Source: DASVLX01 sp035552275 (GTDB lineage Bacteria > Actinomycetota > Actinomycetes > Mycobacteriales > Pseudonocardiaceae). From it: 5,899 nucleotides of DNA. Below the pieces are notes generated by a model. It had not been told where the DNA came from. It was given only the letters and a program-made list of their open reading frames with translations, and searched no databases. The position numbers and the translations under genes were made by a program. This document shows positions 1 through 4,870 of the stretch, piece after piece. Each line of letters starts with the position of its first letter. The first letter of the stretch is position 1. The stretch spans positions 1 through 5,899 of the forward strand of contig DASZLR010000136.1 in NCBI GenBank assembly GCA_035552275.1. The letters run 5' to 3'.

Positions 1-1088
1 GCGACCTCGGCGGAGAGCTGCCGGATGTCGGTGATACCCCGGCCGTCGATGCGCACCTTGTCCCGCAGGATGCGCTTGCGAACCAGCTTCTTGGTCAGCG
101 CGCGGAACGCCGCGCCGACCTCCTTCTCCCGGCCGGCGAACGCGCTGTTCTCGGCCTCCAGCACCCGTTGCAGGCACAGCTCCTTGACCGCGTCCAACCG
201 CGACTCGCGCTCCTGCTTGCCGGCGATGGTCAGCGCCTCGGCCAGCTCGGTGGTGACCGCGCCGGACACCGCCTCGTAGGCGTCGGGCTGGTACGCCGGG
301 TACACCGGGAACTCGCGGGTCTCCTTGGCGGCGACCTTGGCCAGCTCGGCCTGCGCCTCGCAGAGCGCCCGGATGAACGGCTTGACCGCCTCCAGACCGC
401 TGGCGACGACCTCCTCGGTGGGCGCCTGCGCGCCGTCGCCGACCAGGTCGATGACCGTCTCGGTCGCCTCCGCCTCGACCATCATGATCGCCACGTCATC
501 ACCGACCACCCGGCCGGCGACGACCATGTCGAACACGGCCTTGGTGAGCTGCTCACGAGTCGGGAACGCGACCCACTGGCCCTCAATAAGAGCCACCCGC
601 ACGCCGCCGATCGGCCCCGAGAAGGGCAGCCCGGAGAGCTGGGTGGACGCGGACGCGGCGTTGATCGCCACCGCGTCGTAGACGTCCTGCGGGTTCAGCG
701 AGAGCACCGTGATCACGATCTGGATCTCGTTGCGCAGTCCGTCCACGAAGGACGGACGAAGTGGCCGGTCAATCAGCCGGCAGGTCAGGATCGCGTCGGT
801 GGAGGGGCGTCCCTCGCGGCGGAAGTACGAGCCGGGGATGCGGCCGGCCGCGTACATGCGCTCCTCGACGTCCACCGTCAGCGGGAAGAAGTCGAAGTGC
901 TCCTTCGGGTGCTTGGACGCGGTGGTCGCGGACAGCAGCATGGTGTCGTCGTCCAGGTAGGCGACGACGCTGCCGGCGGCCTGGCGCGCCAGGCGGCCGG
1001 TCTCGAACCGCACCGTGCGCTTGCCGAACCGTCCATTGTCGATAATCGCGGTGGACTCATGCACCGCGCTGTTACTGAATTCCGTCAT
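1..1088 (-). CDS. pnp: Polyribonucleotide nucleotidyltransferase (PNPase), N-terminal half, cut by window edge
   Basis: PNPase is a phosphorolytic 3'-to-5' exoribonuclease. In actinomycetes it is also known to add 3' tails to RNA. The 362 visible codons begin MTEFSNSAVHESTAIIDNG and run through the first RNase PH domain, with the highly conserved stretch PGSYFRREGRPSTDAILTC at residues 85-103 followed by RLIDRPLRPSF. The helical linker domain follows (about 240-340). Residues 346-362 (RIDGRGITDIRQLSAEV) are the recognisable start of the second, catalytic RNase PH domain, so the active site and the KH and S1 RNA-binding domains lie beyond position 1. About half of the usual 730-750 residues is present. 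The ATG at 1088 fits the family start. No frameshift or internal stop is seen. The gene follows rpsO, as in most bacteria. The identification is certain; only the truncation limits it. Confidence 0.98.
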   Translation of the reverse strand, partial: MTEFSNSAVHESTAIIDNGRFGKRTVRFETGRLARQAAGSVVAYLDDDTMLLSATTASKHPKEHFDFFPLTVDVEERMYAAGRIPGSYFRREGRPSTDAILTCRLIDRPLRPSFVDGLRNEIQIVITVLSLNPQDVYDAVAINAASASTQLSGLPFSGPIGGVRVALIEGQWVAFPTREQLTKAVFDMVVAGRVVGDDVAIMMVEAEATETVIDLVGDGAQAPTEEVVASGLEAVKPFIRALCEAQAELAKVAAKETREFPVYPAYQPDAYEAVSGAVTTELAEALTIAGKQERESRLDAVKELCLQRVLEAENSAFAGREKEVGAAFRALTKKLVRKRILRDKVRIDGRGITDIRQLSAEV

Positions 1089-1265
1089 TGTTTCCGGTTG
1101 TCTCCTCGTTTCGCGGTCCGCGCGCGTGGGGATCACGGTCTGCGATGAGGCCGGTCTTCGATCGAAGCCTCCGGTGGCCGCAATGGCTGCGACCCCGGAA
1201 GCCACTACCGAGGACCGGCTACGCGTCCCCGTGCGGTCGCACGGACCTCCATGTTTCCTACTGAT
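1089..1265 (-). promoter_or_regulatory. pnp leader region with two small dyads, no canonical -10
   Basis: This stretch between the rpsO hairpin and pnp holds no convincing gene. Reading the minus strand I find no TANNNT hexamer, so no ordinary housekeeping -10 is visible. Two structured elements are present. At 1229-1244 the sequence CCGTGCG-AC-CGCACGG can fold as a 6-bp stem with a GACC tetraloop. At 1147-1171 GAGGC/GCCTC arms enclose the perfect 12-bp palindrome CTTCGATCGAAG (1156-1167). Readthrough from rpsO is the simplest way to transcribe pnp. In Streptomyces the rpsO-pnp operon has separate pnp promoters, so a non-canonical promoter here remains possible. Confidence 0.4.
1102..1107 (-). 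promoter_or_regulatory. Probable Shine-Dalgarno of pnp with a long spacer
   Basis: The minus strand reads GAGGAG here, 13 nt before the pnp ATG at 1088. This is the only good anti-16S match near the start, but the spacer is longer than the common 5-10 nt. A weaker GGA lies closer, within CCGGAAACA directly before the ATG. The spacing could mean modest initiation or a structured leader, but it does not argue for another start, since no nearer in-frame start fits the family. Confidence 0.55.
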
Positions 1266-1309
1266 GTGTGGAGGGGGAGCGGCTCAGTCGGCCCGCTCCC
1301 CCTCCACAC
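1266..1309 (-). terminator. Strong hairpin between rpsO and pnp (attenuator or RNase III processing site)
   Basis: Two perfect 17-nt inverted arms (1266-1282 and 1293-1309) flank a 10-nt loop. The minus-strand left arm is GTGTGGAGGGGGAGCGG. The stem starts 3 nt after the rpsO stop codon. The sequence that follows in the transcript (ATCAGTAGG) has no U-tract, so this is not a textbook rho-independent terminator, although U-poor hairpins are often annotated as terminators in actinomycetes. In both E. coli and Streptomyces, rpsO-pnp intergenic or leader stems are cut by RNase III, which makes processing plus partial termination a well-founded reading. Confidence 0.8.
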
Positions 1310-1312
1310 CGG

Positions 1313-1582
1313 TCATCGACGCAGGCCGAGCCGCTGAATGAGCGACCGATAGCGTTCGATTTCCACGCTCGCCAGGTAGTTGAGCAGTCGGCGGCGACGG
1401 CCGACCATCAGCAACAGCCCCCGGCGGGAGTGGTGGTCGTGCTTGTGCACCTTCAGGTGCTCGGTGAGGTCGCTGATCCGCTTGGTCAACAGCGCGACCT
1501 GGGCCTCCGGCGACCCGGTGTCCGACTCGTGCACGCCGTAGTCGGAGAGAATCGTCTTCTTCTGTTCGGTGGTCAGTGCCAC
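1313..1582 (-). CDS. rpsO: 30S ribosomal protein S15
   Basis: S15 is a primary binder of the central domain of 16S rRNA and helps nucleate the 30S platform. The protein is 89 residues, exactly the usual family length. Diagnostic stretches are DYGVHESDTGSPEAQVALLT (residues 14-33) and HKHDHHSRRGLLLMVGRRRR (46-65), followed by LLNYL and the basic end RLGLRR; these are the rRNA-contacting helices. I chose the GTG start at 1582 because it gives the family N-terminus (ALTTEQKK after the initiator) and has GAGGA 7 nt upstream; the open frame extends further upstream but without family similarity. The gene has its own 117-nt leader after thpR and is followed by a strong hairpin and pnp, the conserved rpsO-pnp arrangement. 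Nothing is unusual in the coding sequence. Confidence 0.98.
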   Translation of the reverse strand: MALTTEQKKTILSDYGVHESDTGSPEAQVALLTKRISDLTEHLKVHKHDHHSRRGLLLMVGRRRRLLNYLASVEIERYRSLIQRLGLRR

Positions 1583-1699
1583 GCGGATGTCCTCATCTCG
1601 TTGGTGCTTCTTCGGTGCCGTGCAGCCCAAACACGCATGTGTGGGCGAGAGACGGTACCGGCCGCCACGGACCGCAGCCGGACCCAACTAGTGAGGATA
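1583..1699 (-). promoter_or_regulatory. rpsO leader/promoter region with stem-loop
   Basis: This is the gap between the thpR stop and rpsO. At 1625-1646 the minus strand folds as GCCC-ACAC-ATGC-GTGT-TT-GGGC: an 8-bp stem with a 2-nt bulge and an ATGC loop. Just upstream in transcription, at 1652-1657, the minus strand reads TACCGT, a TANNNT -10 match inside the palindrome CGGTACCG. The sequence 16-18 nt upstream of it does not resemble TTGACA, so the promoter call is weak. If used, it would place the stem-loop at the very 5' end of the rpsO mRNA. S15 represses its own translation through mRNA leader structures in several bacterial groups, which makes this leader a candidate site. Confidence 0.4.
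1590..1594 (-). promoter_or_regulatory. Shine-Dalgarno of rpsO, inside a small hairpin
   Basis: The minus strand reads GAGGA, 7 nt before the GTG start at 1582, which fixes that start. Its AGGA core is flanked by complementary tetranucleotides: GATG-AGGA-CATC spans 1586-1597. A 4-bp stem could therefore present the ribosome-binding core in its loop. The stem is short and may be fortuitous. Confidence 0.75.
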
Positions 1700-2203
1700 T
1701 CAGGCGCCGGTCAGCGGCAGCCGCAGCAGCGGCGTGTACGTCGAGTGGGCGCTTTCCATCAGCACCAGCTCGGCCGGTGTGAACCACGGTCCGGCGTAGC
1801 CGGCGAACAGCTCGCGCAGCCGCCGACGGTCCGGCACACCGGTCCGCCACCGGGCCACCGTCAGATGCGCCCGGAAACCGCGCCGGCCCGCGCCGCCGGC
1901 CCTGGCCAGCTTCGCCAATGCGGCGCGGTCGATGTCGGTGTCCGGCGCGACGCCCACCCACAGCACCGTGCCAAGCATCCCGCTGCCGGCCAGCCTCAGC
2001 CGCGGCGCGGCCAGCCCAGTGGCTCGGCGGGTCAGCCAGTTGCCTCGTCGCCGTGGGTCATCGTCGTCACCGAAGAAGCCGAGCGTGACATGCCAGCGTT
2101 CCGGTGGCGTCCAGCGCAGGCCGGGCAGGTCCGGTCGGTCCCGCGCGGCCAGGTGCCCGATCGCCTCGGCGGACGGGATGATCGCGGAGAACAGCCTGGC
2201 CAC
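1700..2203 (-). CDS. thpR: RNA 2',3'-cyclic phosphodiesterase (2'-5' RNA ligase / LigT family)
   Basis: This 167-residue protein belongs to the 2H phosphoesterase superfamily. Bacterial members hydrolyse RNA 2',3'-cyclic phosphates to 2'-phosphates and can join 2'-5' RNA ends in vitro. Both signature motifs are present and well spaced: HVTL at residues 38-41 (in WHVTLGFFG) and HLTV at 113-116 (in HLTVARW). The N-terminus ARLFSAIIP matches the family opening RLFVA-hP, which supports the GTG start at 2203, and the length is close to that of E. coli ThpR. There is no strong Shine-Dalgarno; the start lies only 7 nt after the stop of the HTH gene, so translational coupling is likely. The family is clear; the natural RNA substrate is unknown, as for most of these enzymes. 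Confidence 0.9.
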   Translation of the reverse strand: MARLFSAIIPSAEAIGHLAARDRPDLPGLRWTPPERWHVTLGFFGDDDDPRRRGNWLTRRATGLAAPRLRLAGSGMLGTVLWVGVAPDTDIDRAALAKLARAGGAGRRGFRAHLTVARWRTGVPDRRRLRELFAGYAGPWFTPAELVLMESAHSTYTPLLRLPLTGA

Positions 2204-2210
2204 GAGGCGA

Positions 2211-2798
2211 TCAGGCCTGCTGGGGCTGCACCGGCACGCTGGCCGGGCGGGCCGGCTCGCTCGCCCGCCGCAACAGCTCGGCCAGCTCCGGGAACTCGTC
2301 GTCCACCAGGTCCGCGGCGGCGGCGAGATCGTCGCCGGCCAGGATGTTGCGCAGGGCGTTGACCGCGGTGGTCGCGTCCGAACTGCCGTCCACCGGCAGC
2401 ACGTCCCGGCCCACCATGGGTCGCGAGTCGCGCACGTCGGACAGCGCCTGGCGCATCGCCTCCGGCTTGCCGGCCGCGACGTCCCGGGTGAGCACCTTGC
2501 GTTCGAGCATGATCAGCCGAGCGAGCACGGACGGGTTGCCGATCTTGGCCCGGCGACCGCTCATCACCTGGCTGAGCATGGGCGCGCTGATCCCGAGGAC
2601 GTCCGCGAGGTTGGCCTGCGACACGCCGAAGGCGCGCACCAACCGGCGCACCCGGTCGCCCAGCGGTTCGCCGTACCACTCCCGCTGTAACGCCAGATTG
2701 CGCTGGACGATCTTCGGATCCTCCACCTCGCCCCTCCCCAAGACCTCAGCACGGCCGGTTGCCTTCAACATCAACCACGGATCATCAACCACGGTCAT
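2211..2798 (-). CDS. XRE-type helix-turn-helix DNA-binding protein, function unknown
   Basis: The 195-residue protein carries one Cro/CI-type HTH at about residues 46-100. GVSQANLADVLGISAPMLSQ (58-77) is the core: SQANLADVLG is the first helix-turn and SAPMLSQVMSG the recognition helix region. A conserved-looking N-terminal arm precedes it (ATGRAEVLGRGEVEDPKIVQ, 13-32), and a charged helix plus a Pro/Ala/Gln-rich tail follows. No enzyme, ligand or metal-binding domain and no membrane segment is visible. The ATG at 2798 is the longest start. The ATG at 2771 (MLKATGRAEV) is an alternative; neither has a strong Shine-Dalgarno, and a tandem repeat spans both. It sits 49 nt after ribF and 7 nt before thpR, so it is probably co-transcribed with both. 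It may regulate its own operon, which is inference. I recall similar proteins in other actinomycetes but cannot name a function. Confidence 0.85.
   Translation of the reverse strand: MTVVDDPWLMLKATGRAEVLGRGEVEDPKIVQRNLALQREWYGEPLGDRVRRLVRAFGVSQANLADVLGISAPMLSQVMSGRRAKIGNPSVLARLIMLERKVLTRDVAAGKPEAMRQALSDVRDSRPMVGRDVLPVDGSSDATTAVNALRNILAGDDLAAAADLVDDEFPELAELLRRASEPARPASVPVQPQQA
2769..2794 (-). repeat. 12-bp tandem direct repeat at the start of the HTH gene
   Basis: The minus-strand sequence CCGTGGTTGATG occurs twice, at 2783-2794 and 2769-2780, separated by AT, giving a 14-bp period. It covers codons 2-10 of the longer HTH gene model and ends on the alternative ATG at 2771. Because 14 is not a multiple of three, the copies are read in different frames (TVVDD, then PWLM), so the repeat is not explained by a protein repeat. 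It could be a replication-slippage duplication or paired binding sites. Confidence 0.7.
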
Positions 2799-2826
2799 CT
2801 TGCCAGGCCGGCACGCTGTCCGTGGG

Positions 2827-2843
2827 CCGAATCAGCGATTCGG
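2827..2843. repeat. 17-bp inverted repeat between ribF and the HTH gene
   Basis: Perfect 7-bp arms CCGAATC / GATTCGG flank a 3-bp centre (AGC on the plus strand). The dyad lies 5 nt after the ribF stop codon and 28 nt before the HTH gene's ATG. As RNA it would be a modest hairpin without a following U-tract, so it is a weak terminator at best. As DNA its size and symmetry are typical of a dimeric HTH operator. Confidence 0.55.
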
Positions 2844-2847
2844 ACGA

Positions 2848-3810
2848 CTACCGGCCCAGAACGGCACGCGTCTGCCGGACGTCCACGTGCAACTGTTCGA
2901 CCAACGCGTCGGCCGAGTCGAACCGCTCCATATCGCGCAGCCGGGCGACGAAATCCAGTGCGGCCCGCTGGCCGTAGAGATCGCCGTCGAAGTCCAGCAC
3001 GAACGCCTCCACTCGCCGCTCGCGACCGGAGAAGGTCGGATTGGTGCCGACCGACACCGCGGCCGGCAGGCGGCGGCCGGCGTTGGTGAACCAGCAGGCG
3101 TAGATGCCGTCCGCCGGCACCGCCGCGTGCCGGGTGGTGGACAGGTTCGCGGTGGGGAAGCCGAGATCGTGGCCGCGACCGTCGCCGCGCACCACGATGC
3201 CCTCCAGGCGGTGCGGCCGGCCCAGCGCGTTCGCCGCCGCCGCGACATCACCGGCGTCGATGCACGAGCGGACGTAGGTGGAGGAGAACTGCACCTCGTC
3301 CGCGTCGTCCAGGCCGCCGTCCACGACCTCGCCGGGCACGGTGAGCAGGCTGGCGCCTTCGGTGCTGAAGCCGAACCGGTGGCCGAGCCGACGCAGCAGC
3401 GCGAGATCGCCGACCGCGTGGTGGCCGAAGGTGAAGTTCTCCCCCACAATCACCGCCGCCGCGTGCAGCCGTTCGACCAGGATCTCGTGCACGAACTCGT
3501 CGGCGGGCAGCCGGGACAGCTCCGGGGTGAACGGCAGCACGCAGAACACGTCGACGCCGAGCTGTTCGACCAGTTCGGCGCGGCGACGCAGGGTGGTCAG
3601 CTGGGCCGGGTGGCTGCCCGGCCGCACCACCTCGGCCGGGTGCGGGTCGAAAGTGAGCACCACGCACGGCAGCTCGCGGTGCTTGGCGACCTCCACCGCA
3701 CGGCCGATCAGCGCCTGATGTCCACGATGGACACCGTCGAACACCCCGATGGTCACCACGCAGCGACCCCAGCCGCTGGGCAGATGATCCAGACCTCGCC
3801 AGCGCAACAC
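2848..3810 (-). CDS. ribF: Bifunctional riboflavin kinase / FMN adenylyltransferase
   Basis: RibF phosphorylates riboflavin to FMN and then adenylates FMN to FAD in the cytoplasm. The 320-residue length is normal. The N-terminal nucleotidyltransferase module shows the nucleotide-binding signature GVFDGVHRGH at residues 22-31, TFDPHPAEV at 53-61, GENFTFGHH at 123-131 and SSTYVR at 176-181. The C-terminal kinase module shows LGFPTANL at 216-223 (the PTAN metal/ATP motif), DGIYA at 234-238, GTNPTF at 255-260, and Glu268 in VEAFVLDFDGDLYG, the position of the catalytic base in the actinobacterial enzyme family. The GTG start at 3810 gives the N-terminus LRWRGLDHLPSGWGRCVVTIG, as I recall it from related proteins. 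The start follows the truB stop by 4 nt without a strong Shine-Dalgarno, implying translational coupling. Confidence 0.97.
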   Translation of the reverse strand: MLRWRGLDHLPSGWGRCVVTIGVFDGVHRGHQALIGRAVEVAKHRELPCVVLTFDPHPAEVVRPGSHPAQLTTLRRRAELVEQLGVDVFCVLPFTPELSRLPADEFVHEILVERLHAAAVIVGENFTFGHHAVGDLALLRRLGHRFGFSTEGASLLTVPGEVVDGGLDDADEVQFSSTYVRSCIDAGDVAAAANALGRPHRLEGIVVRGDGRGHDLGFPTANLSTTRHAAVPADGIYACWFTNAGRRLPAAVSVGTNPTFSGRERRVEAFVLDFDGDLYGQRAALDFVARLRDMERFDSADALVEQLHVDVRQTRAVLGR

Positions 3811-3814
3811 GGCT

Positions 3815-4744
3815 TCAGCCTAGCGGGGCGAGCACCAGCACCGCTTTGGCGCTGCTGTCCTCGTCGCGGGCCAGCGCCACCGCGCGGCCGTCGGGCCCGA
3901 ACACGCCGTAGGTGCCGTCCAGGCCGGCGGTCGGCAGCCGCTGGCCGTGCGCGAGCGCGGTGGCCTCCGGCTGCGTGACGTCCCGGCGCGGAAAAGCCAG
4001 TGCCACCGCGGAGTCCAGGTCCAGGGACAACGTCGGCTGCTCGGCGAGCACCTCCAAGGAGCGGGCGTGTCGCAGGCCGAACGGGCCGACCTGGCTACGC
4101 CGCAGCGCGATCAGGTGACCGCCGACGCCGAGGGCGGCGCCGAGGTCGCGGGCCAGCGCGCGGACGTAGGTGCCGGCCGAGCACTCCACCAGCACGTCAA
4201 GGTCAATGGCGGTGTCGAGGCGGCGAACGTCGAGCAGGTCGAACCGGTGCACGGTCACCGGGCGGGCGGGCAGCTCGACGGTCTCGCCCTCCCGGACGAG
4301 CTGGTAGGCCCGCTTGCCGTCGATCTTGACCGCGCTGACCGCGCTGGGCACCTGTTCGATCGGCCCGGTGAGCGCCGCGATGCCCGTGCGGATGGCCGCG
4401 TCGTCCACACCGGACGCGTCCATTTCGGACAGGATCTCGCCCTCGGCGTCGTCGGTGGTGGTGGCCGCGCCGAGCCGAATCGTCGACAGGTATGCCTTGC
4501 GGCCCAGCATCAGATGGCCGAGCAGCTTGGTGGCGCGCTCGATGCCCAGCACCAGCACCCCGGTGGCCATCGGGTCCAGCGTGCCGGCGTGGCCGACGCG
4601 GCGGGTGCCGAAGATCCGCCGCACCCGGGCCACCACATCGTGCGAGGTGATGCCGGCGGGTTTGTCCACCACGACCAGGCCGGGCGGCGGGGCAGGGCGG
4701 CTCGGTCGTCGAGGCTGCGTGGCATGGGGGCGGGATGGGGGCAC
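3815..4744 (-). CDS. truB: tRNA pseudouridine(55) synthase
   Basis: TruB converts U55 of the tRNA T-loop to pseudouridine and acts as a tRNA-folding chaperone. With the GTG start at 4744 the protein is 309 residues. GLVVVDKPAGITSHDVV opens the domain (22-38). GHAGTLDPMATGVL (51-64) contains the catalytic Asp57, KAYLSTIRLG holds the active-site Tyr85, QVPSAVSAVKIDGKRAYQL follows, and AGTYVRALARDLG (190-202) is the conserved Arg-containing motif. The C-terminal part (YGVFGPDGRAVALARDE to LVLAPLG) fits the actinobacterial TruB C-terminal domain. The start is uncertain: the frame stays open to an ATG at 4846, adding 34 residues unlike any TruB and poor in G/C third positions, so I prefer 4744. 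Even so, a Pro/Arg-rich arm of about 20 residues precedes the domain. No good Shine-Dalgarno is seen. ribF follows after 4 nt. Confidence 0.94.
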   Translation of the reverse strand: MPPSRPHATQPRRPSRPAPPPGLVVVDKPAGITSHDVVARVRRIFGTRRVGHAGTLDPMATGVLVLGIERATKLLGHLMLGRKAYLSTIRLGAATTTDDAEGEILSEMDASGVDDAAIRTGIAALTGPIEQVPSAVSAVKIDGKRAYQLVREGETVELPARPVTVHRFDLLDVRRLDTAIDLDVLVECSAGTYVRALARDLGAALGVGGHLIALRRSQVGPFGLRHARSLEVLAEQPTLSLDLDSAVALAFPRRDVTQPEATALAHGQRLPTAGLDGTYGVFGPDGRAVALARDEDSSAKAVLVLAPLG

Positions 4745-4870
4745 GACTGGATAGTTTGCCTGATGGGCCCCACTTGATGGACACGACCACCGAATGGTTG
4801 AGCTGGGTGCCGTCGCGTCGGCCGACCACGCGGAAAGCGTGGACATTCCGGAGTCAGGCCCGGCGCCCGG
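4745..4870 (-). other. eccC-truB gap with a small dyad and possible stress-type promoter
   Basis: This 126-nt stretch separates the secretion gene from truB. A 6-bp inverted repeat CCACGC-TTTCC-GCGTGG (minus strand, 4826-4842) lies 28 nt after the eccC stop. It has no U-tract, so it is at best a weak terminator. GGAAT at 4846-4850 is followed after exactly 18 nt by GTC, one base from the GGAAT-N18-GTT pattern of actinobacterial SigR-type promoters; this is a chance-prone match. No TANNNT -10 hexamer is visible on the minus strand. If truB really started at 4846, most of this stretch would be coding. Confidence 0.35.

Noticed and set aside
168..1148. 326-codon plus-strand open frame over pnp
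   Set aside because: It is antisense to unmistakable PNPase coding sequence and has no recognisable domain.
1652..1657. TACCGT as a firm rpsO -10 element
   Set aside because: It matches TANNNT, but no -35-like hexamer is found at 16-18 nt, so it is mentioned only as a weak possibility within the leader entry.
1583..1687. Upstream-extended S15 reading frame
   Set aside because: The extension has no S15 similarity, while the GTG at 1582 gives exactly 89 residues and a well-placed Shine-Dalgarno.
1268..2362. 364-codon plus-strand open frame over rpsO, thpR and the end of the HTH gene
   Set aside because: It runs through the hairpin and three genes in antisense; composition is that of a shadow frame.
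2344..3978. 544-codon open frame on the plus strand, antisense to the HTH gene and ribF
   Set aside because: It crosses two well-identified genes and their gap, has Arg/Gly/Val/His-rich non-family sequence, and is the usual antisense shadow of high-GC coding DNA.
4745..4846. 34-residue N-terminal extension of TruB from the ATG at 4846
   Set aside because: The added residues do not resemble TruB, third-position G/C drops in this frame, and the GTG at 4744 gives a normal length. It is not fully excluded, because neither start has a strong Shine-Dalgarno.
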